DNA from: Psococerastis gibbosa
Taxonomy: Eukaryota; Arthropoda; Insecta; Psocodea; Psocidae
Length of the DNA: 64,000 bases
Assembly: GCA_963971405.1 (NCBI GenBank)
Contig: OZ020491.1
Span: 4,780,910-4,844,909, forward strand
Direction: 5' to 3'
The position numbers were made by a program, and so were the translations under genes. Below the pieces are notes generated by a model that saw only the letters and a program-made list of their open reading frames with translations, was not told the origin of the DNA and ran no database searches. Shown here one piece after another: positions 20,769 through 33,257 of this stretch; position 1 is the first letter of the stretch, and each line of letters starts with the position of its first letter.

Positions 20769-23700
20769 TTTGAACTGGGGGTGGTTTTAGGCCCAGGGGG
20801 GTCATGAAATGATAAGTTGTGAAGAAATTGTCCGGAAGTCGAACATTGGTCATAATCTCAATAGGTAGATTAATTTCCCTAAAACGGACTGTATAGGTGT
20901 CTGATTGTCTCAAATAGCGGCATGAGATAACCCCAAGTATACACAGCGCACGATAAGTGTCAAGGTCATGCCGTTTGCATGGCCCCCCATCTCCCGGCAC
21001 AGCACTCGCAGCATTAATTACTGAGGACTCAGCGACCTTGCGTAAGCATCTCAAATACATGCATAATGTACCCGGCCAGAGTAATATCGTATATTAGAAG
21101 TAAACAAAATCCATAAGGATAGGCGCGTTTTGACCTTTAATGCCTGGTCCCACTATATTCCAATATTAGGCTGGGGCGACCTAGGAAGAGATAGTCCGAC
21201 CAGCTCTCCTAGGATTTGAGAGCCTGCAGCATCCATTTCGACGCATGGAGGGAGTTGGCGAAGAATCGCGCGCTTTGGAGGGGCTTGGTGCGATAGGTCC
21301 TCATGGGCCACCTTAAGTCAAGTTAAGACAACTAATCATTTTAGACTATTCACTGTTGATGACGTCCAGAACCTTCATTGTTTTGTACCTTGAGATTAAC
21401 ATGAAATAAATTTATTGTATTACTGAATCGAATTTTTGAAAATGGGGGAAGTCCCCATAGGTGTTCTCCTTATTCTGTGAACTAGCTCACGCGAGAGCTA
21501 GCAGTAGTATTCTCATATAGGTTTTTTATGTTTTTGACGGCGCCAAAGGCATGTTTAGGGAGATTCAACTACTTATTGGGATAGCGACCAATGTTCTACT
21601 TCTCTTCTATTTTTTTTAGTCCCCACATGACAATTTCATATTGATGAACTGTTCCGACTTTATATTTTTAATACTGGATGCTTCTATATATGTTCAGTCC
21701 GGTAACCAACGTTAAACATGCCTTGCGTAATGTCAATTAATTGTCATACATTGTATTTTTGTTGTTGGTGGTGTTAAAATAAGTAAATGGTGACATCATT
21801 GTTATGGAGTATGGTGACAGGCATATTCCAGTGCATCGCAAATTATCAGTACATATACCTGCCAATGTAAATATTCGACTTGAAATGGACTGGAAGTTTG
21901 TAAGTAAATAACTATTCTTCGCCGACTTTTAATTCTTTCAACAACCTAAATTAACGATGTATAACCATATTTTGTTATTTTATTAGTCGATTTTCACGAA
22001 GAAGTTTTGATGGCAGAGCTGGAAAAAATATCCGTTAAATTAGCATACATGCTCATCTACATTTCGATACATTACATGCTACCTTCACTAACACCAATTG
22101 CCTACAGTTCTTGAACTCCTTCCTCGGTACAACCACACCAATAGTTTTTTGTACAAATCAAATTCAATAATTGCGGCCAATCTGCTTTAGAAAGGGGTAC
22201 ATATGACGTATCAAATGCTCAGAAAATTTTCTTCTGTTTATCCTGACTTTGATTTATAATTTAACATGATATATTTGATATTGTCACATTTCTTAACTGC
22301 ACCTTCACCGAAATATCTGCCGTAGAAGCTATAGCCTACGCGCTGCATAACGTAGAAAGAAACATACCTGGTAAAATTGTATATTGTATAAGTTCCCAAC
22401 ACAAATTAAATTTCACAAATGCAACATTACACAGTAAATACATACAAAGTGGCCGCAAGAAAGTGATTCATTTATTACATACCCATGACATGCAAGGTAG
22501 GCAATTAGCCCACCTCTATTTGTTAAGCAGACAAATGGTACGTAACTCTGTCGTCAATAATACAAATTTTATAAGCCCATTTTATCAATCGGTCATGCAA
22601 ATTGCAAAGGCAGATTACGACATTGAACATGCTGGGTGAATGTAACTGACAGCAATTTAGACACCTTCTGGCCAGTGTTAGGCGGAACTGCAATGTCAGT
22701 TTTACGTAGTAACGGAAGCATACAATATGCAATTTGCTTAGAAACATGGGAAAATTGATTATTTAAAAAATCAATGTCAAATTTGACCTACATCAATACA
22801 AAGTTTGGTTCCAGAAAGGTTGAGGACCATTTTTTGGAAGGTATTGATTTTTGATAAAAACAATGTCACAATAACACAGCTCATATTACATTTAATGCAA
22901 AGTAAAAGCAACATGAAATCTTACCTAATGAACATTAAGACAAATTAACAAATTTACTGATAAAAATAACAATATTTTGCAAAATTTAACAGTTGATCAA
23001 CCACAACCACCATTTTACGCGACGCATTGCCAACATAACGCAAGTGAAATCAACATTGTTTATGAATTTCCCGCGTAAATTTAAAAAAGTAATTTTGTTT
23101 CAACCGCACCCCGCAGGGTATAGAATGTAAACGTTTGACTGCGATCAAACTTGGAGGGCCTCTCCATAACCTAATTACTGTGATAATTCGGCTGTGGATT
23201 ACTTTCCTATAGAATTACCTACCTGCTGTGATTGCGGGGTCAATTCCCAATCCCAATATACCGCCCATGCCCTATGATTAAAACACAAAGGTATTTTTAT
23301 TAATGAAAAAACGCAATACAATTAATAAATATCCAAGGGCCACACTAAGTGTACCCTGTGAAGGGGACTTGCGTCGTGGCCCTTATGACTATTACAAAAC
23401 AGACATTAACATAATAAGTTATGACTTTTGACGTTATATTAATATTATGGACAGTCCTCGCCATCAGGCTCGCTCTGATGTTGGCTTGGTTAGAACATCC
23501 ATTCTTTCCCGTCATTATTAACAGGGGCGTAAAGTTGGTGGGGGCACGGTCCCTCTTGCCCCGCCAGCTCCGATAAAAGCTATTAATTTTAAAGTATACT
23601 TCATTATAATCCAATACCCAAGACCAACACAGTAACCATAGGCTATATTATATGTTATTATGGTATTAAGTATTCCGGCCAAACTTTGATCACTTTTAAA

Positions 23701-23779
23701 TTTTGTGATGTCCTACCTCTTAGGACACTATAAATTCGAGAAAAAAATTGAGCATCAGATTTTCTATCACTTCCAGCAA
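20769..23779. other. intergenic, no gene recognised
   Basis: Three kilobases with no supported coding region. Near 22040-22330 a dispersed repeat has CAGTTCTTGAACTCCTTCCT and ATTGCGGCCAATCTG, related to stretches at 26870, 29340 and 58700. Confidence 0.4.
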
Positions 23780-23942
23780 CCTGATCGAGGCGATTATAAT
23801 ACCGGTATTTATTTAATCCCCTGATAACAAAAATGTAAACAAGATAATTTTATAATGGAAAGTGCTATTCAAAATTTGTTTGTTTACAGTTATAATCCTA
23901 GGGTATTTATTTAACCCCGGTATTATAATCGCCTCGATCAGG
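23780..23942. repeat. foldback element
   Basis: The left end is CCTGATCGAGGCGATTATAA and the right end TTATAATCGCCTCGATCAGG. Inner arms have CCGGTATTTATTTAATCCCC against GGGTATTTATTTAACCCCGG. The middle shares TTGAATAGCA-type sequence with 9560 and 56158. Confidence 0.8.
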
Positions 23943-24331
23943 CTACAGGTACTGAGGTGTTCAAATTCGGGTTAATGTTAAGCAAAAAATATAAATTATC
24001 TCATCAAAGTTATACCCCAAACCGGGGTATCTTCGTTCAACTTGTGATTTTATTATGAATTTTGAATGATAGGTACCCCGGTTGCAAGACGTATTGCTAA
24101 TTTTTTTTTTAAGGTGAAAATTAAAATGTTAAACTCGTATTTTTACATCGCAGGCTGAGGCCACTAATTGTACGCATGCATATCCCTCTTTCGGATAAAA
24201 TTCATCATCAGATTGTATCCAAAACCAAATAATTTATTCTATGTGGATCATTGCGTTTTTACTTCTCCCTAGAGTCCCTAAGATGTTTCCCTAGTTACAT
24301 GAAGTCACCAAGGAAACTCACAAGGAATGAT

Positions 24332-24393
24332 GTAACAGCAAAGGCTTTCATTTCGACCACGGTCCATCAGCCTGGTTTCTACTGGTTCTTCAT
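24332..24393. repeat. FB-A fragment
   Basis: TGTAACAGCAAAGGCTTTCA, then TTCGACCACGGTCCATCAGC and TTCTACTGGTTCTTCAT correspond to one flank and one arm of the FB-A elements at 2801 and 9321. Confidence 0.6.
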
Positions 24394-24503
24394 CACAAGC
24401 AATGTCCAACTCCCTGAGGTGGGTTATAAATGCCGACTTAGGCTCCTGCCTCCCCATGTCCCCTGTTATGTATACAGTATATATAGAAGACCAGGATTAA
24501 AAC

Positions 24504-24648
24504 TAAGGCGGGGTTTCCATTGACCTCGCATTGCAGAATGCACATACGTTGACGTAGTAGCAGACATCATTAATAAGTCTTTAATGTCTGCTACCACGTC
24601 GACGTCATGTACATTCTGCAATGCGAGGTCAATGGAAACCCCGCCTAA
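24504..24648. repeat. GGCGGGG foldback (FB-G), compact copy
   Basis: TAAGGCGGGGTTTCCATTGA on the left and TCAATGGAAACCCCGCCTAA on the right. Inner arms contain CTCGCATTGCAGAATG and its complement, then GTAGCAGACAT and ATGTCTGCTAC near the centre. It joins in one hairpin the two arm modules that are nested in the copies at 27429 and 61446. Confidence 0.85.
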
Positions 24649-25165
24649 GAGCAATAGACCAACCGTTAGATTCATCAATTATAATAATTATGTACAGATA
24701 CAACTGAATAATGAAACACTTTGCACACAACTCTGTTCGGTAATCATGTCCACAAATACCGTAATTTATTACCTATCTCGGTTCATAGCTTAAACTAAGC
24801 CCACATTGAATATCGCAGTTAATCCCTACCAACAACAATATTAATAACGTTACCGAATTTTGTTCAAATTACACTTTCCTATTTCTTCTAGCGACGATCT
24901 TTTAAGAATTCTTATTATAATACTTAACGGCGATATTAAATTTGGCATACAATGCAGGTAGATCTTGCAGGCATATTGCATATGTTAAACCTTTTAATCT
25001 GGGAATCCTAAAAAGCAACATAGAGCATAAGTGTTACCAACCCAATAGGGCTAAATAAATAAAAGGCATAAAACAAAATGATTGAATATATTGTATTATT
25101 TTCATCAGGTGAAAATTGTTCTTCCTTGCAAAATTACAACCTAGTCCTATTCGACATACACATTT
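24649..25165. other. no recognised feature
   Basis: AT-rich; nothing supported. Confidence 0.35.
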
Positions 25166-25331
25166 TATGGTACGGACTCTGACTTTGGCCCAAAAGGAGG
25201 TTCGTTCGAGTCCCAAACAATGCCACATTTTCTGGCCATGTAATCTTTCATAGTTGAGTGTAAGAGAGAACTTTATAGTCCTAACTCCCATAGGTTGGCA
25301 TAGTAAGAAGAAGAAGTCATTATTTATTTAC
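25166..25331 (+). mobile_element. SINE-A copy 2
   Basis: TATGGTACGGACTCTGACTT, a B-box-like GTTCGAGTCC, GAGAGAACTTTATAGTCCTA, CCCATAGGTTGGCATAGTA and a TTATTTATTTA end. The 5' edge is diverged. Confidence 0.75.
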
Positions 25332-25609
25332 ATAAGGGTAAAATACCTACTACATTATTAACTTATTACGTTAAACCAGTAGCCTATATTATTAAGGGGC
25401 AGGTTTCAAAATATTTCGGATGGTCGTGTATTTTTAACGAAATTTATTAATTCCACTTTCCATCAGCCGCAAAGACATGAAAGTGGTCCGATGAAAACTT
25501 TATTACAAATACTAGCTTTCACAGAAAATTTAAATTCTCTCCCCGGAAATATTTTGACATCAGAAAACCCCGATAAAGCGCACTTAACAGATTTTATAGA
25601 ATAGCAGTA

Positions 25610-25885
25610 AATCAAAGAAGCTGAGGTTCTGAGTAATGTCTTATGGTCTCAGAGGCTAAAATCCCTAATCTGTACCATCACATGGTGAAAATGGAAGAGC
25701 GTAACGGCGACATAACAGATAGGGGACCAAGCTTGAGCGGGGATAAGCGAAAAACACAGTCTTTTGTCCTGGAGTTGGGAAACTCAATAAAGAGTCAACG
25801 GCATAAGGATGCAATGCATTGCAATTCCCCATGACCAGAATTGATGATAGACGATAGACGAGGCGCTAGAAGAAGAAGTAAATAA
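25610..25885 (+). mobile_element. SINE-R3 copy 2
   Basis: Contains CTGTACCATCACATGGTGAA, TAACAGATAGGGGACCAAGC, AAGCGAAAAACACAGTCTTT, AGAGTCAACGGCATAAGGAT and ends with a GATAGACGAGGC-type block followed by (GAA)n. Confidence 0.65.
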
Positions 25886-26934
25886 GTAGGGGAAATAGCA
25901 TTTCGAGAAATTTCGGGCATTTTGTCATGAATTTTTCATCTGACCACTTTCATATCTTTGTGGCTGTAGAACAAGAAATTAATTAATTAAGTTAAAAGCA
26001 CACGACCATTCTTTGAATACAAAATATTTTGAAATCTGTGCCTTAAAGGTGCAAAATTAAAAAGTGCTACTTCACAGCTAGTTAAGATAGAGTAGTTATC
26101 CGTTCGCAAAGGTGCGCTGCGAATTAAGGCGATTAAAAAGTCAGATAAGGTGAAGGATGCGGATAAAGAGTAAAATACAAGAAATAGATTGTTGCCCCTT
26201 ACAGATTCCTTTAAATCGGTGCTTTAAATTTTCAATCTATATATTTTTACGCAAGAACAAAAATAAAATGACAAGTCTGCAAGATCTACCATAAATTTGT
26301 TTTTCGAGCGCATACATTTTATAAAACATATTAACAGCTAAAGGGCATTGTTTTCTGTTAACACAGATCCTAAGAAAATCATAGCCAGTATGCGCATGCG
26401 TATTCATGAAATGTTAAAATTATTTTCAGGGAACCTTTCCATTTTTTTTTTTTTAAAACAACATGGACTAATAGTTAATTTTTTAATTTCTCGCCCAGAG
26501 ATAAAAATTGTCTTTAAAAACCCCTAAAATATATATATAAGCTGTGATACTACAGAATAGCTTTAGTCTTGTGAACTATCCGTAATTCATTCAAATCGCT
26601 AAAATCATTCCGTTTAATAACCGCGGGACTTACAGAAAACTAGTAGCCATAGGCTGACGTTACTAAGCAGTACCAGTTCCACCGCAAGAGCTGCATTAGC
26701 AAAGACGCAAGCCCAGGATTTAACCGGTGGATTTTAGAGGAAATGGACCCCCACATTTTCAGTTTATTTACAAAAAGTCGAATTTCTCATGACTTTTCAA
26801 TAGTTGAGCAATAAATGTTCCTAGTCATTTTGATACATGATTTACACCAAATAGCCACAGTTTAGGAACTCCTTCGACCGGACGTCCTCAGTGACCGTTA
26901 TTTAAAAAAATCAAGTTCCATAACCATGGCCAAT
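25886..26934. other. no recognised gene
   Basis: No gene was seen. From about 26800 a dispersed family fragment begins (GGAACTCCTTCGACCG, CTCAGTGACCGTTATTT), also present at 11100 and 58735. Confidence 0.35.
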
Positions 26935-27118
26935 CATTTTTTTTTTCTTTTTACAAAAAGATAAATCGCATACAAACAATTTAATGAATGTATCCGATTG
27001 ACCTTTTCAGTCGCCTCTGTAGGTTATTACCCGTGATGAGTACGACACGTCTCCGATTGCATGGCGTGTAAAGACTCGTACAAGTGCCAGCACGTTACCA
27101 CCTGGTTATCGAAGTCGA
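26935..27118 (-). repeat. SINE-B copy
   Basis: AATGAATGTATCCGATTGAC, TTCAGTCGCCTCTGTAGGTT, CGACACGTCTCCGATTGCAT and CACGTTACCACCTGG. It lies inside the dispersed repeat that starts at about 26800 and continues at about 27180-27330. Confidence 0.7.
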
Positions 27119-27428
27119 TATACTATGTATCTTCGTACCTTATGTTAAAATAAAGTGAATATTTATTATTATTTATTTATCTGTGTAAGTGACGGCCATC
27201 ATAATGTACATCAAAGCGTATAGGAATATATTTTCAAATTTATGACACCCTATTTATCGCACGACATGAGAAATTTGACTTTGCGCAAAAATGGAAAATG
27301 GAGGGCTTCATTGGCGGTTCAGGGAGAACATTCGAAAATTTTTGTAAACAATGAACTATTTGAGTTACAAATTTTAACAAATTTAATTATTACCTCCATC
27401 CACAGCCGCAAACATATTAGAATAGTCT

Positions 27429-27804
27429 TAGGCGCCCATTCCACCGACCGGGTAGTGCTATTTATAAAAACGGTGACGTGGTAGCAGACATTCAAGACTT
27501 AAGTGGCGTTCCCACCGACCTCGCATTGCAGAATGCAAATGACATTGACGGAAATTAGAATTTTTCTTTTTATAGAAATCTATCTTAACATATCCCATGA
27601 CGCCATTTTTTAATTTTAGTTTGTTTGTTTGTGATTTTACTGTATGATCATTGATCAATTTTAACTATGGCATAGAGGAAAATAAACATTTCCGTCAATT
27701 CTGCAATGCGAGGTCGGTGGAAACGTCGCCTAAGTCTTGAATGTCTGCTAACACGTCACTGTTTTTGGAAATAGCCCTAGCCGGTCGGTGGAATGGGCAC
27801 CTTA
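27429..27804. repeat. FB-G element, nested copy
   Basis: The outer arms run TTAGGCGCCCATTCCACCGA on the left to TCGGTGGAATGGGCACCTTA on the right. Both outer arms contain GTGACGTGGTAGCAGACATT or its mirror. An inner element at 27500-27733 starts TAAGTGGCGTTCCCACCGAC and ends GGTGGAAACGTCGCCTAA, and has the CTCGCATTGCAGAATG module. The centre carries TGGCATAGAGGAAAA-type sequence. The copy at 61446 has the same nested plan. Confidence 0.8.
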
Positions 27805-30239
27805 TGAGGACTTAATAAAAAAAAAAAAAATACAACCTTCCACGTGAAATTTGCAATTCAATAATATTAATAGTAAAGTCCTGAAGGGCTATGGGTCATT
27901 GTTGGCCAACGACCCCATATATTTTCCGATATTACTGATATTGTTTCCGTATGAGTTTTGGCCATTGGCAAACTGGCATGGGTCCTCGATGCCAACCTAC
28001 ACCGAGGACAGGTAATAATGGTCAAGCTGAGATAAGCTTACCATTGACACAATGTAATAAGCCGAAATATAACTTAGCCAAATTCAGGCACGAGTAAAAA
28101 AATAAATTTCCTCACCTGAACTATTATTGGCCTTAAAGTGCGCAAACTGGGTCACGTCCTCGATACTATTCCACACCGACTGCCAGTGATAATGGGGAAC
28201 ATTGTAAAATGTGTTAGTTCGACATAACCAAGTACGGGAACGATTCTAGCATAGTAGTATGTCTGTGAGGGTAAGTTGTCTGGGTCCCGAGAAAGTATAT
28301 ATATATATTTTTTGAAGTCTCTTTTGAAAGACTTTTCCTCGAAACAAGAAGCCGCGGATCGAAAAGAAAAACCCCCACCGCCCTTTAAAAAAAAAAACAA
28401 AAAACAAATTCGGAATACTTTAAAGGTCCATCAGCATATGGCGCCAATAAAGTTAAACTATATAGCGCTTTCAACCTTATAATTATTTTTCGGAATGGCA
28501 TTTGATTTCCTCATACTGGCATAAATATACTTCATATATCTCAATATTGCATTTTATCACCGTACAATGATTGACATTGCTATAAGGTAAGTATAAGGAA
28601 GAGAGAGAGGGTGGAATCCTTTTTTACAACAATACACAATATTGCTAAGTGATGCCGACCGAGCGATGATGCCAAATCAAAGATACAGAATGCAATCGAT
28701 GAATGTATACGGGGAGATTGTGGCACGGCGGTGGTGCAGCATACCTACCTAAAGAGATACCTTTACAGTCATTCGTCAGTGTCCAAAATGTTTTGAGCCA
28801 ATGACTAAAAGTACATAGACTGCTTGCGCCATAGGCTAGGTACACTACTGAACCGTAACGGGCAGTACATCATTGGTTGTACCACTTGTACCCCTTTCTT
28901 TGGTGTGTTTTTAATTTCAATTTTTTGTATACATCAAATTTTTTTAAATAGTTTGCATTAAAATAAAAGATTAAAATGCTAGTAAAATTAGTACAATAAG
29001 TCAAAATCCATGAAAAAAAGTTTATAACGAATATACAAAAATGGTAGTTTAAATAAAAGTTTATAGAAAAAAAATATTTAGCTTTTCAGTTGCGGTTTTT
29101 TTAAAAATACGAAAGCAATAAATGAACATCATTGGACGGTTTTACGAGTATAGGCATCACCGTTACAACCACAACAGGTTCCGTTACAACAAATTAAAAC
29201 AGGCCAGCAGCGTTGCTATGACAATTTTGTTTCATTCAAATTCTGTCGGCTAAAGCAGGTGACTGTAAAGGTTGATTTTATTAAGAGGCAATTGGAGGAG
29301 GAAAAACCTTATAAGTGTAAGAATCAAATATCTCATGAAATATCAGAAATAACACGATTGGTGTGAAGAAGGAGTTCAAGAACTGTGGCCAATTGGTGTT
29401 ATTCAAGGCCACATGTCATGTATCCAAATGTAGAGGAGCATTTCTCCTAATTAATTTTTAATTTATTTTTGACGGCGCTACAATTGATATTTCCTTTGAA
29501 AATCGACTTTACAAAAAACGAATAGCTCTTAATTGATTCCCCCGCGTTGAAAAAATGTGATGAACGTGTGAATATTAATTCGTGCTGGAATGTTTCACGT
29601 GTATCTCTTATTTTTTAATTTTTTTTTTATTAATCCGCCGGGCTCTTCCGAGTATTTGCACCGGTCAGTGTATGTACCTATATACAGAGTTGTTTTTTTA
29701 TTTGGTTGGTTGTTGGTAGTTACCGTTTCCAGTACATCCAGTTTTGATGAGAAAGTTTAATGTCACTGACTTGACCCAATTATGCTTGGCACACGCCCTG
29801 TGTGGTTTTGGTAAGAAGAGTCTAGCTGCTGGCTATGCATGTATTTCTTATATGACAGTACGTTTGCTTATAGGTGCATATCAGCGTGCAATCTTAAGAA
29901 CGCAGAAAATATAAAATACTTGAAGCATTAAAGAACGTCTTTCAGTAAAAACTTACAGGGAAAATCCATAGAGAGTTTGACTCGAACTTGCAACCTTTCA
30001 GACAAAAGTCATGAGTATTCACAACTGCACTCTTAAAGATAATACGGTCAGCAAAAGCCCACCCGTTAAGGTATAGAAGTCATTATAATTGGGTGGAGCA
30101 AAGAACCATTGGAAAAATGTGATGTTAAACTGGGACTCAAACCCCGACTTCCCAGTTCATGGCCCATTCTCTCCTAACTGTATATACAACCGATTCATTG
30201 TCCTGGGAATAATTTATGTTAAGATGTCTCGCATGCCGC
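27805..30239. other. intergenic, no gene recognised
   Basis: Near 29340-29450 a dispersed repeat reads AAGGAGTTCAAGAACTGTGG followed by CCAATTGGTGTTATTCAAGG. At about 29970-30035 (minus) a SINE-A-like head has a B box with GTTCGAGTC in reverse. Another B-box-like stretch (GGGACTCAAACCCC, minus) lies near 30133. No intact tRNA was supported. Confidence 0.4.
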
Positions 30240-30268
30240 AAGAAAAGAAAGAAAGAAAGAAAGAAAAT
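30240..30268. repeat. (GAAA)n microsatellite
   Basis: About six GAAA units in succession. Confidence 0.9.
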
Positions 30269-31179
30269 TGTCTTTATTTTCCATATGGGCGAATTGTAGG
30301 CCCTTCGGCTCACTCTTACAATTAACCCATTAAAAAAACCAAGAGTGTGATTCACTCTTCTTAAGGACTTAAGATGTCACTGTTTTATTAAAGATGTAAT
30401 CTATGTATTTTTATTCATAAGACACGTCAAATTTGCCTAAATTAGTTCAAAAGCACTTATTGTTCATACCAAAAACATAGTGAACATTACAAAATCAATT
30501 GGTGTATTTAGGGGAAAGTCTAGTAAAGCTTCCATTAGGTACAAACCAATTAAGATACTAGTGAGCAGAACATACCGTGGGCTTAACCAGGAAATAATGG
30601 TAGGTAGCTATCATTCTGTTTTATATTTTGTTGTCAGAAATGGCAAATTGGCTGAGATTTCCAAATATTTTTAAACAAAGGATGTTTGAATTAATTAATT
30701 ATTTTCTCCTGACGCAGCGGCAAAAATATGAAAATAGTCGTAGGAAAAATTCCAGCTTTCGCATTAAATTTACAATCTACATTCTTCCACCTTCAATAGT
30801 ATTACATTGGAAATGCAAGATTTAGTTCATTGAACAGATTTTCTAAAATAGTCGTAAATCAGCGGGGTAAATAATCTGCTTTTATTTTTAACCAATTTTA
30901 TATAAGACCATTAATTATAAGATCTTTTCTGCTGTGGAACGAGTAAATAATTAATTTCGTAAAAAAACCCGGACATCCTTTGTTTATAGGAAAACTTATA
31001 ATATCTGCCTTAAAACGAACATAACACATTTGCCTTTTTACATTACCGCTTCCAAAGTTAACCAATTTAAACTACAACCGACCTTCGAACCTTTCTTTTA
31101 CTTATTCAACATATAACGCTGGAGGCTGAAATTTTTTTAGCAACATTCAAAGGCTTTCACTAGAATTTAGTCGCTGTCA
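30269..31179. other. no recognised feature
   Basis: AT-rich; nothing supported. Confidence 0.35.
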
Positions 31180-31581
31180 TTAAGAGGACATGCTACGTAG
31201 AAAATGAGCACTCCAAAATTTGTTGTTTTTATTTACTTTTTATTTCTTTATTTAATTAACAAAGCAAGTCATTAAAGATTTGGCTCATGGAAGTTGTAGA
31301 AGACTACTTCATGCACCATCTAATAGGAAATATTAAATTTGTGGTACCTTAGTTCTTCAATAAATACCAGAACAGACAGGACAGTACTAACATTTCGCGT
31401 ATTCTGGGATTTTTGGAATAACTACAAAACCGAAAAGTAAAAACACCCGATTATATGATGCACTATGTAGTCTTCTACAACTTAAATAAGCCAAATTTTT
31501 AATAACTTGCTGAGTTAATTAAATAAAAATGAAAAGTATTTAATTTTGGGGTGCCAATTTTCTACGGGACATATCCTCTTA
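31180..31581. repeat. TTAA-bounded foldback element, copy 3
   Basis: It starts TTAAGAGGACATGCTACGTA. The right end reads CTACGGGACATATCCTCTTA, where the final A of TTAA has been lost. About 400 bp, uninterrupted. Confidence 0.8.
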
Positions 31582-31999
31582 CCCTATTTCAAAAAACTAC
31601 CAACAAATTCAGATAGACCACTTACAATCTTTAATACAGTACTTGCGTTCTATTTCTTATTGCACAGAACTACAGTAGTTCTATTACGAGTCCATCAACA
31701 ATTTACCATCATTTGATTTCTGGATAAACCAGAAATCACCGACTATACAACGCTAAGGCAGAAGAAAAGTCCCGAAACAAGGTCGATTCAGTGCTTTGCC
31801 CATAAAATTGGCTAAACCTTTGTACACTATTAAATACAACTGGACTGTTATCATAAGATCATTTATTAACAACAATATCTATGGAGCGTAATGTCCCAAT
31901 TAACGATGATATTAATTTGAAGTTGATCAGAACTGGAGTTCTGAATAGGAAAGAAGGGATATTCAAGCCCGCCAAAAATGTTTTCGGTGGCAAGGAGGT

Positions 32000-32130
32000 A
32001 GCCTGCTTGTACTGGTGAGATTATATGCACACCATGCGATCTGAGACGTGCCGTAACAACACAAGTGAAGCCACTGATGGGGTCAATCGGATACATTCAT
32101 TAATTTGTTTGAAAGCAACCTTCTACTTCA
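32000..32130 (+). repeat. SINE-B copy
   Basis: GGTAGCCTGCTTGTACTGGT, CACCATGCGATCTGAGACGT, CGTAACAACACAAGTGAAG and TCGGATACATTCATTAATTT. Diverged. A copy of the recurring short motif (TGGAGTTCTGAATAGGAAAG, CCCGCCAAAAATG) lies just upstream at 31930-31992. Confidence 0.6.
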
Positions 32131-32164
32131 AAAAAATTGAGAACTTTCTTATAAAAAAATGCAC

Positions 32165-32505
32165 TCTGATTGTTAGAAGCATCGCAGCAAGGTCATCCCT
32201 GTTGGAAAATCATTAATCTGTACCTCCTCGTGGTGAAGATGGAAGCGCGTAATGGCGACTGAACAGATAGGGGACCGAGTTTGAGCCGGAACAAGCGAAA
32301 AACACAGTCTTTTCTGTGCAAGGTACTCTTTTGTCGCGGGGTTGGGAAACTGGCCTTGAAGGCGGAGGAACTCAACGAAGAGTCAACGGCATAAGGATGT
32401 AAAGGGCAACGGGAAACCACTGAACTACAATTCCCGAGGATAATCATCATGACGTCCATTGCCATGATGATCGTCAATTTCCGATAGAAGAGGCATTTAA
32501 AGAAG
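32165..32505 (+). mobile_element. SINE-R3 copy 3
   Basis: Best-preserved copy. Blocks: CTGTACCTCCTCGTGGTGAA, GCGACTGAACAGATAGGGGA, AAGCGAAAAACACAGTCTTT, AACGAAGAGTCAACGGCATA, GGGAAACCACTGAACTACAA, and the end GCCATGATGATCGTCAATTT followed by CCGATAGAAGAGGC and (GAA)n. Confidence 0.7.
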
Positions 32506-32575
32506 AAATATTTTTAACTTTTTCTAGAAGAGCTCACAACGGTCATAAATTAAGAGGAAGCTGAAATTCACCACC

Positions 32576-33072
32576 TCTGTACCACCCCAAAATAGGTTGA
32601 TTTATATTTTTTATTTAAATTAAATTAATACTTAAGTAATAAAGATTTGGTCTGCTCAATTAGTAGAGGACTTTTTCATGCAGAGTACTGTTTTTAAAAA
32701 AAATTTATTATTATTTTTTATTACAAAAGATTGTTCGCATACAAATAATTCAATGAATGTATCCGAATAACATTTTCAGTCGCCTCTGTAGGTAATACCT
32801 GTGTTGAGTTACGACAGGTCACCGATCGCATGATGCAGAGACTCGCACAAGTACGAACAAGCTACCACTATGGTGCAGGGGTTTTCCGTGAAGCTGATAT
32901 GGGGCAGAGATTTACAGAATTATAAAATTCATGTAAAAGTTATAATAACAAAAATGAAAAACACCTTATTATATGGCGTATGCAATAGTCTTCTACCAAT
33001 TGAATGTACAAAATCTATATAACTTAAGTATTAACACAAATAAAAAATAAAAACCAACTTATTTTGAGGTGA
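32576..33072. repeat. diverged TTAA-type foldback, interrupted by SINE-B
   Basis: ACCCCAAAATAGGTTGATTT on the left and its approximate inverse AACCAACTTATTTTGAGGTG on the right; inner arms carry ACTTAAGTAATAAAGATTTG and AATCTATATAACTTAAGT. A SINE-B copy lies in the middle at about 32692-32885. The layout matches the TTAA-bounded family but the sequence has diverged, so this is a subfamily. Confidence 0.6.
32692..32885 (-). repeat. SINE-B copy inside a foldback
   Basis: TTCAATGAATGTATCCGAAT, TTTCAGTCGCCTCTGTAGGT, GAGTTACGACAGGTCACCGA and GAACAAGCTACCAC. The duplicated GAACAAGCTACCAC end lies next to the arm of the surrounding foldback. Confidence 0.65.
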
Positions 33073-33095
33073 TCCAAGTGTGGCCAACGGTTAGC

Positions 33096-33257
33096 TTAAG
33101 AGGACATGCTACGTAGAAAATGAGCACACCAAAATTTGTTGTTTTTATTGACTTGCCAAATCTTTAATGACTTGCTTTGTTAATTAAATAAAAAATAAAT
33201 GTCCATAAAAACAACAAATTTTGGGGTGCTCATTTTCTACGTAGCATGTCCTCTTAA
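33096..33257. repeat. TTAA-bounded foldback element, short copy 4
   Basis: TTAAGAGGACATGCTACGTA on the left and TACGTAGCATGTCCTCTTAA on the right, perfect. Only 162 bp long: an internal deletion has removed most of the middle compared with 13167. Arms are nearly identical, so it is young or recently amplified. Confidence 0.85.
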
